Assembly (NCBI GenBank): GCA_041660525.1
Contig: JBAZWD010000003.1
Coordinates: forward strand, 1 to 64,000
Length of the DNA stretch: 64,000 nucleotides
Reading direction: 5' to 3'
Source: JABCZS01 sp041660525
Lineage (GTDB): Bacteria; Pseudomonadota; Gammaproteobacteria; JABCZS01
Below are positions 53,722-63,061 of the stretch, piece by piece (position 1 is the first letter of the stretch; each line of letters starts with the position of its first letter). The notes under the pieces were generated by a model. That model saw nothing but the letters and a program-made list of their open reading frames with translations. It was not told the origin of the DNA and ran no database searches. Both the position numbers and the translations under genes were made by a program.

Positions 53722-54639
53722 ATGTTAGCAACATTAACGTCTTTTAAATTTATGATTGTGTATGCATTTATTTTATCGACTTTATATATTCATTACCGTG
53801 GTCAAGCGCGTTATCCATTATTTAGACAGTTGTTGGATCATTCTACTTTTATGGCGCCGATCAATGTGTTTATTTATGCATTTTCAAAAGTGCCGAACCA
53901 ACCTTATTTAGATCAATCGCAATTTCCAGAGCTTAAAGTGTTGCAGGAAAACTGGCAAGTGATTCGTGATGAAGTGTTGGCTTTGACAGCAGAGAGTCAA
54001 ATCAAAGCGGCAGAACAATATAATGATATTGGTTTTAATTCATTTTTTCGCACGGGCTGGAAACGTTTTTATCTAAAATGGTACGGTGATAGCTTGCCTT
54101 CTGCGCAAAAGCTTTGTCCTAAAACGGTTGAACTGCTGGAATCTATTCCTAACATCAAAGGCGCGATGTTTGCGCTTTTAGGTAAACAAGGTCGTTTGGT
54201 GACGCACCGTGATCCTTATGCAGGTTCCGTGCGCTACCATTTAGGTATTATTACACCGAATTCTGAAGATTGCTATATTAGCGTGGATGGGCAAAAATAC
54301 CATTGGCGTGATGGCGAACCCGTAATGTTTGATGAAACATATTTGCATTATGCTGAAAATAAAACGGATATGGATAGAGTTATTTTATTTTGTGATATTG
54401 AAAGACCGATGAAAAACCGCGTCGCCACTGCAGTTAACCATTTTTTCTGTAATACATTAATGGCAGCTTCGCAGTCGCAAAATCTTCCGGGCGATAACGT
54501 TGGTTTTTTAAATAAAATATTTAAATATGTGTATCAAATTCGCATCGTAGGTAAAAAATTAAAAGCATACAATAAGCATTTATATTATACGGTTAAGTAT
54601 GCTTTATTTGGATTCTTGTTTTATTTAATATTTATTTAA
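53722..54639 (+). CDS. LpxO-like aspartyl/asparaginyl beta-hydroxylase family protein
   Basis: This 305-residue protein has an N-terminal membrane anchor, a 2-oxoglutarate/Fe(II) dioxygenase fold with the metal-binding LVTHRDPYAGSVRYHLG (around 156-172) and FDETYLHYAENKTDMDRVIL (around 204-223), and a C-terminal hydrophobic anchor. It resembles LpxO, which hydroxylates a lipid A acyl chain on the cytoplasmic face. I used ATG 53722 because AGAGG is 7 bp upstream; the ATG at 53707 has no such site. The lipid A target is inferred. Confidence 0.83.
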   Translation: MLATLTSFKFMIVYAFILSTLYIHYRGQARYPLFRQLLDHSTFMAPINVFIYAFSKVPNQPYLDQSQFPELKVLQENWQVIRDEVLALTAESQIKAAEQYNDIGFNSFFRTGWKRFYLKWYGDSLPSAQKLCPKTVELLESIPNIKGAMFALLGKQGRLVTHRDPYAGSVRYHLGIITPNSEDCYISVDGQKYHWRDGEPVMFDETYLHYAENKTDMDRVILFCDIERPMKNRVATAVNHFFCNTLMAASQSQNLPGDNVGFLNKIFKYVYQIRIVGKKLKAYNKHLYYTVKYALFGFLFYLIFI

Positions 54640-55796
54640 ACTACGTGAAACCACAGCATTAAGCCAAATGTAACTAACATGGGGATTTTTACATAAGAAA
54701 ATCCCCATAATTTATAAGCCAAATTACAAGCGCTTAAAACAATAAATAATGGATAACAAAAAACAATCACTGGTCCCAACCAACCCATTAAGCCTGTAAA
54801 ACCTAATGTACTCATTAAAAATGCAATTAATAACGTTATCCCTAAAGGATATAAATAAGAAATATTGATCTTACGCGCATGAAGTTCCTCTTGGATAAAA
54901 TCAGCAAAAAGTGCAGCGAGTGCCAACGCTGTCGTCAAACAAGCTAAGAATACTAAACCTGCGGATAACACATCTCCACCTGGAAATACATGGAAAGATA
55001 GTGCCGTTAAAATTTGTGAAGCATCGACATTGCCTTGATATAAAAACTGGCCGTGTTTTGCTGCGATATAACCTAAACCGACATACACCAATGCTAATAA
55101 TGCGCCGCCAATAAATCCGGCGCCTAATACGGCTTTAAATACGTGGCGAGGATCTTGTTCATTCTTATTTAAAGTTCCTCTGACACTTTTAATCAAAATC
55201 CCAGCGAAAAATAAAGCAGCTACGGCATCGAGAGTATAATAACCCTCGATCAAACCATATAAAAAATGTCCGTCGGGTTTACTTTGAATATTTTCAGTAA
55301 TCGGCTCAGCAAAAAAACCAAAAACAACCAACGCCAAACAGAATAATAATAATAAAGGCGTTAATACATAACCTAAAACGGTGGTTAAAATATTATTTTT
55401 AATGGTCAATATGAAAGTAATTGCGCAAAAAATAAATGCAAAAATGGTGAGTGGCATATCGAATACTTCATAAGCCAGTGCGCCGTGTGCAACTGTAATA
55501 ACGCGTGGTAGCGCAAAAAATGGTCCGAGCAATAACAGGCTTAAGAAAATTAAAGACCAGCCTGGAATGCGCGTGATACGATTAAAAAATGTTTTGTAAT
55601 CTGATTCGAACATCACCATGCTGAGTAAACATAAAATAGGCACGGCTACTGCGGTTACAAGTACACCTAAGATCGCCAAGGCATAATGCTGGCCGGCATA
55701 TTGACCAACGAGCAAAGGAAATATGACATTCCCTGCTCCAAAAAACATAGCAAATAGTGAAAATCCTGTAACCCAGGATGATTTTTGTCTCAACAT
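54636..55796 (-). CDS. Branched-chain amino acid:cation symporter (BrnQ family)
   Basis: This 386-residue transporter has 12 helices and the BrnQ start FSLFAMFFGAGNVIFPLLVG (13-32), plus LGPFFALPRVITVAHG (about 85-100). It imports Leu, Ile or Val with Na+ or H+. It starts 13 bp after sppA, so it may end the rluC-HAD-sppA-brnQ run. Confidence 0.92.
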   Translation of the reverse strand: MLRQKSSWVTGFSLFAMFFGAGNVIFPLLVGQYAGQHYALAILGVLVTAVAVPILCLLSMVMFESDYKTFFNRITRIPGWSLIFLSLLLLGPFFALPRVITVAHGALAYEVFDMPLTIFAFIFCAITFILTIKNNILTTVLGYVLTPLLLLFCLALVVFGFFAEPITENIQSKPDGHFLYGLIEGYYTLDAVAALFFAGILIKSVRGTLNKNEQDPRHVFKAVLGAGFIGGALLALVYVGLGYIAAKHGQFLYQGNVDASQILTALSFHVFPGGDVLSAGLVFLACLTTALALAALFADFIQEELHARKINISYLYPLGITLLIAFLMSTLGFTGLMGWLGPVIVFCYPLFIVLSACNLAYKLWGFSYVKIPMLVTFGLMLWFHVV

Positions 55797-55809
55797 GAAT
55801 ACCTCGTTT

Positions 55810-56745
55810 TTACATCATTTGTTGGCTATAAACTTCAGAGCGGAACGCATGAGCAAAACTTGCACCCATATGTTGACTCAAACGATCTAACCAATTGGCT
55901 TGTGTGGTGTAATCAATTAAAGTTTCGGCACCAATTACTTCGCGTGCGACATAATCAGCGCTGCCAAAATTATCAACTAAACCTAAATCTTTCGCTTGAT
56001 GTCCTGTCCAAGCTAAACCGCTAAACGTCAAATCATTTTGCTTTAAACGATCGCCGCGTCCTTGTTCTACTGCAGTAATAAATTGTTGATGAATATCATT
56101 TAACATATCTTGCACATAACCTTCCATTTGCGGGGTCGTCGGTGAAAATGGATCCATAAAAGCTTTATTTTCACCAGCAGTTAATAAACGACGTTGCACG
56201 CCTAATTTATTTAAGGTATCGACAAAACCAAACCCATCAAACAACACACCGATAGAACCTACAAGGCTAGCGGGATTTGCATAAATTTCATTTGCGGCAA
56301 CTGCCATATAGTAACAACCTGAAGCGCATACATCATCGATCACTGCATATACTTTCTTATCAGGATATTTTGCACGTAAGCGATTGATTTCATCAAAAAC
56401 TTCATTGGATTGTACGGGACTACCACCGGGACTATTTAATTTTAAAATAACACCATGCGCTTGTTTTTCTTCAAAGGCTGCGCGTAAACCTTCGTTGACT
56501 AATTTTGCGCTGTTAAATTCTGAATTGATAATACCTTCAACATTAATCACAGCGGTATGCGCAGCTAACGGTTTATGTGCGATTTTATCAGAGCATGCAG
56601 CAAAAAAACCTAATAAAATAATGGTTAGAAAAACTAATTTAAAAAATATGCCCCAACGTCTTGCGCGGCGTTGTTCAGTTACACTGGCGAGTAAAGCCTT
56701 TTCAAGTACTTCGCGTTCCCAAACTGTTTGTGTCGAATCTTGCAT
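55810..56745 (-). CDS. Signal peptide peptidase SppA-like S49 peptidase
   Basis: This 311-residue short-form enzyme has one N-terminal transmembrane helix (about 30-48) and a periplasmic S49 domain. Markers are LKLNSPGGSPVQSNEVFDEI, the nucleophile Ser in DDVCASGCYYMAVAANEIYA and the Lys-containing LTAGENKAFMDPFSP. It degrades cleaved signal peptides in the inner membrane. It overlaps the HAD gene by one base. Confidence 0.9.
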   Translation of the reverse strand: MQDSTQTVWEREVLEKALLASVTEQRRARRWGIFFKLVFLTIILLGFFAACSDKIAHKPLAAHTAVINVEGIINSEFNSAKLVNEGLRAAFEEKQAHGVILKLNSPGGSPVQSNEVFDEINRLRAKYPDKKVYAVIDDVCASGCYYMAVAANEIYANPASLVGSIGVLFDGFGFVDTLNKLGVQRRLLTAGENKAFMDPFSPTTPQMEGYVQDMLNDIHQQFITAVEQGRGDRLKQNDLTFSGLAWTGHQAKDLGLVDNFGSADYVAREVIGAETLIDYTTQANWLDRLSQHMGASFAHAFRSEVYSQQMM

Positions 56746-57227
56746 TATTTTTTCCTATAAGTAAGTAACCAATCAGGCAATTGACTAATGGTATCGATAC
56801 ATGCGAGCGGTTGATAGTCTAACAATTCTGCGCGCGTTTGCACACCTGAGCAAACTGCTAAAGAAGACATATTAGCCTGTTTAGCCATGGCTAAATCAAA
56901 AATCGTATCCCCTATCATTAAAGCATCTTGTGGCGTGATTGCCAACTCATCTAATATATTAAATAACATTAAAGGATGGGGTTTAGGTTCGCTTTCTTGT
57001 GCGGTACAGGTGGCATCAATAATGGTTTTTAAACCAGTGTGGATTAAATCAGCAGCTAATCCTGCTTTAGATTTTGCAGTGGCAATAGCGAGTAAATAAC
57101 CTTGTTCGTGTAAACGGGTTAATACCGATACAGTATTAGGAAATAATTGCGTCTCGCCAATAGATTGTGGATCAGCTAATGTGCCTTCCCAATCAAAGAT
57201 CAATAATTTATAAGCGTGATTCGACAT
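56745..57227 (-). CDS. Small HAD-family hydrolase with DxE variant of motif I
   Basis: This 160-residue protein has the HAD fold: motif I FDWEGTLADP (11-20), motif II-like AIATAKSKAG, a Lys region and motif IV MIGDTIFDLAMAKQANM. The usual DxDGT reads DWEGT, so the nucleophile Asp12 is kept and the acid/base Asp is Glu14. There is no room for a full cap domain. It resembles phosphoglycolate phosphatase-like members placed next to rluC. Its start overlaps rluC by 20 bp. Confidence 0.85.
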   Translation of the reverse strand: MSNHAYKLLIFDWEGTLADPQSIGETQLFPNTVSVLTRLHEQGYLLAIATAKSKAGLAADLIHTGLKTIIDATCTAQESEPKPHPLMLFNILDELAITPQDALMIGDTIFDLAMAKQANMSSLAVCSGVQTRAELLDYQPLACIDTISQLPDWLLTYRKK

Positions 57228-58176
57228 AGTCTATAAATCCAGATAATTTTTCATCTAAATCCGCTTTAACGGTAATGCTTGAACCATCTTTTGTTGGAAT
57301 CACTAATTCCGCAGCATGCAAAAATAAACGCTTTAAACCTTTTGTGCGTAAAACTTGATTGGCTGTTTTATCGCCATATTTTTCATCACCGGCAACTGGA
57401 TGACCTTTGTATGCAGCATGCACACGTATTTGATGCGTACGCCCTGTCATCAAAGTCACTTCCATCAAACTCATCGTGCCAACATGTTTTATTAGATGAA
57501 ATAAAGTTTTTGAAGCTTTACCTTCACTATCAACCTTAACCATACGCTCGCCCGAGCTCAAAATATTTTTATGCAAAGGTAAATCAACATAGGTTTGTTC
57601 AGCTGGCCAGCGGCCGATTAATAAGGTGATGTATTTTTTTGCAACATGACCTTCGCGCAATGCTTCATGTAAAAAAAGTAATTGACTGCGTTTTTTCGCA
57701 ATCATTAAACAACCTGAAGTATCACGATCTAAACGGTGTACTAATTCTAATTTCGCTTTTGGGTAAATTAAACGCAAAGCTTCAATCACGCCTAATGTTA
57801 AACCACTGCCACCATGAACCGCCAAACCAGAAGGCTTGTCCAAAACAAGCAAAGTATCATCTTCATAGATAATTCTATCTTTCAACATTTGGGTTAAATG
57901 GGGTTCTAATTTAACAGGCGCACGCACCGCCGTTCTGATGGGCGGAATGCGAACCATATCACCGGTATTGATTCTATCTTTAGCATCAACACGTTTCTTA
58001 TTGATCCTAACCTCGCCACTTTGGATGGCACGGTAAACGCGGCTTCTAGGGACACCTTTTAGAATTCTCAGGAGGAAATTATCAATTCTCTGCCCTGCTT
58101 CTGACTCAGTAATTTCACGTATCTCAACAGTAACTTTATCTTTATCCATAGAAGCGATAATAACATGATAACTCAT
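57208..58176 (-). CDS. rluC: 23S rRNA pseudouridine synthase, RluC type
   Basis: This 322-residue enzyme has an N-terminal S4 RNA-binding domain (about 23-75) and a RluA-family catalytic domain with DKPSGLAVHGGSGLTLG, the catalytic Asp in LVHRLDRDTSGCLMIAKK and TGRTHQIRVH. It converts uridines of 23S rRNA to pseudouridine. AAGG is placed well for the ATG at 58176. An internal ATG (58149) is possible. It heads a run with the HAD and sppA genes. Confidence 0.92.
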   Translation of the reverse strand: MSYHVIIASMDKDKVTVEIREITESEAGQRIDNFLLRILKGVPRSRVYRAIQSGEVRINKKRVDAKDRINTGDMVRIPPIRTAVRAPVKLEPHLTQMLKDRIIYEDDTLLVLDKPSGLAVHGGSGLTLGVIEALRLIYPKAKLELVHRLDRDTSGCLMIAKKRSQLLFLHEALREGHVAKKYITLLIGRWPAEQTYVDLPLHKNILSSGERMVKVDSEGKASKTLFHLIKHVGTMSLMEVTLMTGRTHQIRVHAAYKGHPVAGDEKYGDKTANQVLRTKGLKRLFLHAAELVIPTKDGSSITVKADLDEKLSGFIDYVESRL

Positions 58177-58196
58177 GAATTACCTTGAAAATTTGT

Positions 58197-58217
58197 CGCT
58201 CTCAATCAATGAGAGCG
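58197..58217 (-). terminator. Terminator of the barrel/thaumatin-like unit
   Basis: CGCTCTCA (58197-58204) and TGAGAGCG (58210-58217) form an 8-bp stem with a 5-nt loop. On the minus strand it is followed by ACAAATTTT, 10 bp after the thaumatin-like gene. Confidence 0.75.
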
Positions 58218-58226
58218 CCAAATTAC

Positions 58227-60014
58227 TTACTTTGCCGCCGTAAGTGGACAGAATGTAACCGTGTAATTCGTAATATTCACGTTTTGATCATCCAGGGTCT
58301 GACAAGTAAACGTGCTGCTTTTATCATCAAACGGATATACGTAAGCTGTAGGACAAGTTTCTTTTAACCATTTTAACAGGGGTAAAGAAGAGCTACTTTC
58401 AGACCAATATTCATTATTAATGCCATTACATGAAGTGGTTAGTCCGGTAGTTGTTGATGGAATCGTAATCGGTGGAGATAATTGATCCCAATCTTGACAG
58501 CCACAGCAATTGCCTTCGCTTGCACCAGCGGTATAACAAGAATTTTTCAGATCATTTGCACATTGGTATAAATCTGAATAAGTTGCACCAGAAGGTAAAT
58601 AAGGTTGTGGCGGTGATAGAACAGGTGGTGTTTGCGTACAATTGCCAATAATCGTATTGCTTGGATCTTTTCCACATAATTCATCTGCAGTCCAATAACC
58701 TAAAGGCGCACCACAAAAACCTGGATGAACATTTGTGCCATCATAGCTTGTTCCACAAACTTCACCTGATGCTCCACATGGGCCTTCTGCGGAGCAAGAA
58801 TCTGCACTCGCATTATAAGCAACCCAAATATATTGATAACTTGGTAATGGATATGCACCAGAAGCCGTAGGATCCCATGTACATTCACCTAAAGGAGCTC
58901 TTGGTAATCCACTGCCGGGAATGCCACATGTGTAAGGCGCTTCTTCTCCACCCCAAGTACCATTTGTGGGTTCAATAGAAATCGGCACAGTAATACCATT
59001 AATAATCGAAACGTCATAAGTATCAACGTCTGTATTATTATTCGGTGTATTAGAATTCACAATCGGCATTTGATTCAATAAAGATATTTCAACGATGCTT
59101 GAAGGTGTTGCAAAACCTTGGGTAAATGTACAAGCACCACCGTCAGTTCCACCACAATCAGCCGTTGAACAATTACTTGCGCCTGAATCATTACAGCCCG
59201 TACGACCTGCAATACTGCCATTCCAGACAAGATCGACACCATTATCATAAGCAGCAAATGTGGCTGTAGTTGAAGCAGGTTCGCCAGTACCCGTAAATGC
59301 AGGTAAGTAATAAGCTTCAGGTGTTGGATTATTCCAAAAACATACATTTGGACTTACTGCAGTACTACAAGTTGAACCGGGAAAACAAGCATTAACTGCT
59401 GTAGTATCAGTGCTACAAGCGGGTGGTTTTTGTCCTGGCACATATGGTGTATTTTGGGGGTTTGTTGCACCCGATGAAATACCGACGTAAATATCTTGAT
59501 CGCAATTGTTGATAAACGTAAATTCTCTAGAGCCGGTTTGCTCTCCAGTTGCAAAAGCAATAGGAAATGGATCAGACGTTAAAGGAATATCTTCACGTCC
59601 CGCGCCATATTCTAACGAAAATGTATAATTAATCGGTGCAAGATCTGTACCCGGGTTTGTTGCTGTTATCGTTGTAGAAATCGAACACACACCGCTACTA
59701 CCTTGTGCTGGAATTTGACCATTACAAGTATCTGTAAACTGTCCAACGCTGATTGGATTATCGCCAGGAGGATTGGTTGCAGTTAATTGATAATCATTTA
59801 AATTTTGTGCATAAGTTGCATTGTTCACAATATAAAATGAAACTGGAATTTGCTGATTCACGGCACCGTAACTGACGGTAATACTGGTCGGTTGTACGTT
59901 TAATGATAACGTTTCACTTTGCGTTCCAGGAGCGGTCGATTGCGCAAGCGCAATAAATGTAAATGAAACTGCTACCAAACTCAGTATGATTTTTACATAT
60001 TTAATTTTTTTCAT
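58227..60014 (-). CDS. Secreted thaumatin-like protein with N-terminal beta domain
   Basis: This 595-residue protein has a signal peptide (about 1-24) and an Ig-like or beta-sandwich region (about 35-155). A thaumatin fold follows: EFTFINNCDQDIYVGI (164-179), WNGSIAGRTGC (264-274), the near-exact family signature GASNCSTADC (278-287), YDVSIINGITVPISI (333-347) and the ending CPTAYVYPFDDKSSTFTCQ (554-572), YTVTFCP. Roughly 30 cysteines suggest many disulfides. Plant members bind or cut beta-glucans. Bacterial members are uncommon. It follows a barrel gene by 18 bp. A role against fungal or protist glucans is speculation. Confidence 0.85.
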   Translation of the reverse strand: MKKIKYVKIILSLVAVSFTFIALAQSTAPGTQSETLSLNVQPTSITVSYGAVNQQIPVSFYIVNNATYAQNLNDYQLTATNPPGDNPISVGQFTDTCNGQIPAQGSSGVCSISTTITATNPGTDLAPINYTFSLEYGAGREDIPLTSDPFPIAFATGEQTGSREFTFINNCDQDIYVGISSGATNPQNTPYVPGQKPPACSTDTTAVNACFPGSTCSTAVSPNVCFWNNPTPEAYYLPAFTGTGEPASTTATFAAYDNGVDLVWNGSIAGRTGCNDSGASNCSTADCGGTDGGACTFTQGFATPSSIVEISLLNQMPIVNSNTPNNNTDVDTYDVSIINGITVPISIEPTNGTWGGEEAPYTCGIPGSGLPRAPLGECTWDPTASGAYPLPSYQYIWVAYNASADSCSAEGPCGASGEVCGTSYDGTNVHPGFCGAPLGYWTADELCGKDPSNTIIGNCTQTPPVLSPPQPYLPSGATYSDLYQCANDLKNSCYTAGASEGNCCGCQDWDQLSPPITIPSTTTGLTTSCNGINNEYWSESSSSLPLLKWLKETCPTAYVYPFDDKSSTFTCQTLDDQNVNITNYTVTFCPLTAAK

Positions 60015-60032
60015 AACTATCCTTATCCATTA

Positions 60033-60803
60033 TTAAAATAAATAGCTCAGCCCTACTAATCCTGAACTTGTACGTAATTCTCCAGTAATCGGATTCGTCA
60101 GATCAGCATTCTCAGAATCTGAAGATGTTTTAACATCGCCCAAATCAGAATAAAGATAAGAAACTGATAACTGCAATTCTTCCATGATTAAAAACTTTAA
60201 ACCTGCGCCGAATGAATAAGCAAAGTTATAATTAGTATGTTGCGGTAAGCTAATAGCACCTCCACCAATTCCTGGAACCGGTGTATCCGAATAAGTAGCA
60301 TCAACACGTGCTATACCCGCGCTTGCTTGAATATAAGGAAATACCCATTCCCATTCAGGAAAAAAATCCAATTCAGTATTAAACATTAAACGTGATGTTC
60401 TTAATTCTAAAAGATAATTGTAGTTATTTAGCTCAGGTTGGCCACCTTGATAAACTTCACCTTCTCTATCAACATTAAAAAACAATAAATCAAGACCAAT
60501 TAAGAGATCACGAAAAATACCATCGTCGTCTTCTTCATCAAAAAATGGCAAACCATAGCCTACGCCAAAACCCCAAATGCCATCGTTGTTATCGCTGGTT
60601 TCGTGCAAAGTGTCATATTCACCCGCTTCAAAAGAAATTGAACCGCCTGCACTATTGGTATGATTGATACCACCCATAATTTCGATTTCAAAAGGATAGT
60701 AATCATCGCCTTCTTCCGCAAAAGCATGCAGAGGAAACAAAAAAGCAACAAAAATACCCACAATCCAAATAGTTTTTTTTCTAAATTCCATTTTATATTC
60801 CAT
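60033..60803 (-). CDS. Outer-membrane beta-barrel protein
   Basis: This protein of up to 256 residues has a signal peptide (cleavage after LHAFAEE region) and alternating strands ending in Phe: VGLSYLF at the C-terminus, typical for Omp85-dependent barrels. Internal strands such as YNFAYSFGAGLKFLIMEELQ and LSVSYLYSDLG match the OmpW/OprF-like small barrel class. A second start at MEFRKK (residue 5) is possible. It is the first gene of the two-gene unit with the thaumatin-like protein. Confidence 0.8.
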   Translation of the reverse strand: MEYKMEFRKKTIWIVGIFVAFLFPLHAFAEEGDDYYPFEIEIMGGINHTNSAGGSISFEAGEYDTLHETSDNNDGIWGFGVGYGLPFFDEEDDDGIFRDLLIGLDLLFFNVDREGEVYQGGQPELNNYNYLLELRTSRLMFNTELDFFPEWEWVFPYIQASAGIARVDATYSDTPVPGIGGGAISLPQHTNYNFAYSFGAGLKFLIMEELQLSVSYLYSDLGDVKTSSDSENADLTNPITGELRTSSGLVGLSYLF

Positions 60804-60875
60804 GAGTTAATAATTTCTTAACGTTAGCAGCCAAAAGATAAACTTTCCAGTTCAATAAATGTTGTCACAGCATTA

Positions 60876-60904
60876 TTGCCGCCCTTCTTCGAAAATGCTA
60901 TGCT
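60876..60904 (+). promoter_or_regulatory. Candidate promoter of the RNase E/G gene
   Basis: TTGCCG (60876-60881) and TATGCT (60899-60904) are 17 bp apart. Transcription from here would give a leader of about 210 nt before the ATG at 61120. Confidence 0.5.
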
Positions 60905-60987
60905 AGACGAAACATATATAGATATTAAGCGCTTGGATTTTTTTAACATAGCTAACACACTAAATATCCAATGCCGACATGTTAAGG

Positions 60988-61114
60988 CTGGTGATAAACA
61001 CCAGGAATATAAACTAAGGTTTCCGATTATCATAACGTGAAGAATATAAACTTTGTGCGCAAAACGCACAATTCTAGGCCGAATGATGCTTCGGTAACCT
61101 TACAAATTAAGGTT
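60988..61114 (+). promoter_or_regulatory. Structured 5' leader of the RNase E/G mRNA
   Basis: Four hairpins stand in row: CTGGTG/CACCAG (60988-61004), TTGTGCG/CGCACAA (61053-61071), CCGAA/TTCGG (61079-61094) and AACCTT/AAGGTT (61096-61114). The 3' arm of the last one contains the AAGG ribosome-binding site (61109-61112) 7 nt from the ATG, so folding would hide it. In E. coli the rne leader mediates feedback by RNase E; the same purpose here is inferred. Confidence 0.6.
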
Positions 61115-61119
61115 GCACG

Positions 61120-63057
61120 ATGAAAAGAATGTTAATTAATGCCACTCAGCTTGAAGAGCTGCGTGTTGCGATAGTAGATGGTCAAAAGTTACTGGATTTG
61201 GATTTAGAAAGTAAAGGTCGAGAACAAAAGAAATCCAACGTTTATTTAGGCCGAATTACACGTATTGAACCGAGTCTTGAAGCCGCATTTGTCAATTATG
61301 GCGCTGAACGTCACGGTTTCTTACCTCTTAAAGAAATTGCCCCAGAATTTTTCCCTAAACCTGCTGAAGGTGAAACTACCACTGCTAAAGTTCATATCAG
61401 TGATATTTTACAAGAAGGTCAAGAATTACTGGTTCAAGTTGATAAAGAAGAGCGTGGCAATAAAGGCGCCGCACTCACTACTTATATTTCTTTAGCCGGT
61501 TGCTATTTAGTATTGATGCCCAATAATCCTGATGCCGGTGGTATTTCTCGCCGCATTGAAGGCGAAGAACGTGATCAATTACGTGCTGCACTGGATCAAT
61601 TACAATTGCCAGAAGGCATGGGCATGATCGTACGCACTGCAGGTGTGGGTCGGGCCGTTGAAGATTTACAATGGGATTTATCTGTTTTATTAAATCTCTG
61701 GCAAGAAATTAAACGTGTTTCTAGCGAATTAACCTCCCCTGTTTTAATTCATCAAGAACATGATGTGATTTCGCGTGCGATACGTGATCACTTCCGTAAA
61801 GACATCGGTGAAATCTTAATCGATGAAAAATCTTATTTTGAAAAAGCCTGTAAATACATCGAACGTTTACGTCCAGATGCATTGAATAAAGTTAAATTCT
61901 ACGAAGATACCGTTCCCTTATTCAGCCGCTTCCAAATTGAAAGCCAAATTGAATTCGCCTTTATGCGTAAAGTTGCGCTGCCTTCAGGTGGCTCTATTGT
62001 TATTGATCACACCGAAGCTTTGGTCAGTATTGATATCAACTCCGCGCGTTCAACAAAAGGTGGCGATATTGAAGAAACTGCATTTAATACCAACCTTGAA
62101 GCCGCAGATGAAATTGCTAGACAATTACGTTTACGTGATATCGGTGGTTTAATTGTCATCGACTTTATTGATATGACACCTATCCGTAATCAACGCGATG
62201 TTGAAGAAAGATTAAGAGTTGCATTAGAACTTGATCGCGCACGCGTTCAAATTGGTCGTATTTCCCGTTTTGGTTTGCTTGAAATGTCACGTCAACGCCT
62301 CAAGCCTTCATTAGGTGAAGCCATACAAGAAATCTGCCCACGTTGCGAAGGTCATGGACAAATTCGTAGCATAGAATCATTGGCTTTATCGATTATTCGT
62401 TTAATTGAAGAAGATGCGATGAAAGAAAACACCGCTGAAATTCATACGATAGTACCCATAGAAGTGGCTACTTTCTTAACCAATGAAAAACGCGGCAGTC
62501 TGACACATATTGAAACGTCTCACCATGTAAAAATATATATTTTACCGAATCGTGAAATTAGTCGCCCGCATTATGAAATTCGCCGCATTCGTAAAGATGA
62601 CGCAAGTGCACAAACACATAACAGTTATCAATTAGACGTTATGACTTCTGCTGAAAAAGAAGCTGTGGTTGAAACAGCATTAACTGCTCCCGTACCGGTT
62701 GCAGCAGCAATTGATCACATGGCTATCACACCTTCACGCCCTGCAAGTTCTTTAATTGAACCTTCAAAACCCGCTAAAAAAGTAAGCTGGTTTAAAAAAT
62801 TATGGAATGCATTATTTGGCGGCAAAGAAAAAGATAAAAAGCATCATCACAACCGTCGTGGCGGTGGTCATCATCGCAGAAATACTTACAACAGAAATCG
62901 TGGGCCACGTCCTACTGGCACAGGTCCAGCGCCTACAGGTGAACGTGATCACACTAAACGCACTTCAGGTCCAAGAAGACGTGCAAATGATCGTTATTTC
63001 CCACGTAAAGCAGGCGGCGCAAATCCACAAACAGGTCCACAAAAACCTACGGAATAA
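61120..63057 (+). CDS. rne: Ribonuclease E/G family endoribonuclease
   Basis: This 645-residue enzyme has an N-terminal S1 domain (about 35-115), a DNase I-like catalytic part with VSIDINSARSTKGGDIEETA and IVIDFIDM (the two Mg-binding Asp), and the zinc link CPRCEGHG (about 407-414). The tail from about residue 540 is basic, His/Arg-rich and disordered (KHHHNRRGGGHHRRN). It processes rRNA and degrades mRNA. The longer tail favours RNase E over RNase G, although it is shorter than in E. coli. Confidence 0.9.
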   Translation: MKRMLINATQLEELRVAIVDGQKLLDLDLESKGREQKKSNVYLGRITRIEPSLEAAFVNYGAERHGFLPLKEIAPEFFPKPAEGETTTAKVHISDILQEGQELLVQVDKEERGNKGAALTTYISLAGCYLVLMPNNPDAGGISRRIEGEERDQLRAALDQLQLPEGMGMIVRTAGVGRAVEDLQWDLSVLLNLWQEIKRVSSELTSPVLIHQEHDVISRAIRDHFRKDIGEILIDEKSYFEKACKYIERLRPDALNKVKFYEDTVPLFSRFQIESQIEFAFMRKVALPSGGSIVIDHTEALVSIDINSARSTKGGDIEETAFNTNLEAADEIARQLRLRDIGGLIVIDFIDMTPIRNQRDVEERLRVALELDRARVQIGRISRFGLLEMSRQRLKPSLGEAIQEICPRCEGHGQIRSIESLALSIIRLIEEDAMKENTAEIHTIVPIEVATFLTNEKRGSLTHIETSHHVKIYILPNREISRPHYEIRRIRKDDASAQTHNSYQLDVMTSAEKEAVVETALTAPVPVAAAIDHMAITPSRPASSLIEPSKPAKKVSWFKKLWNALFGGKEKDKKHHHNRRGGGHHRRNTYNRNRGPRPTGTGPAPTGERDHTKRTSGPRRRANDRYFPRKAGGANPQTGPQKPTE

Positions 63058-63061
63058 AACA

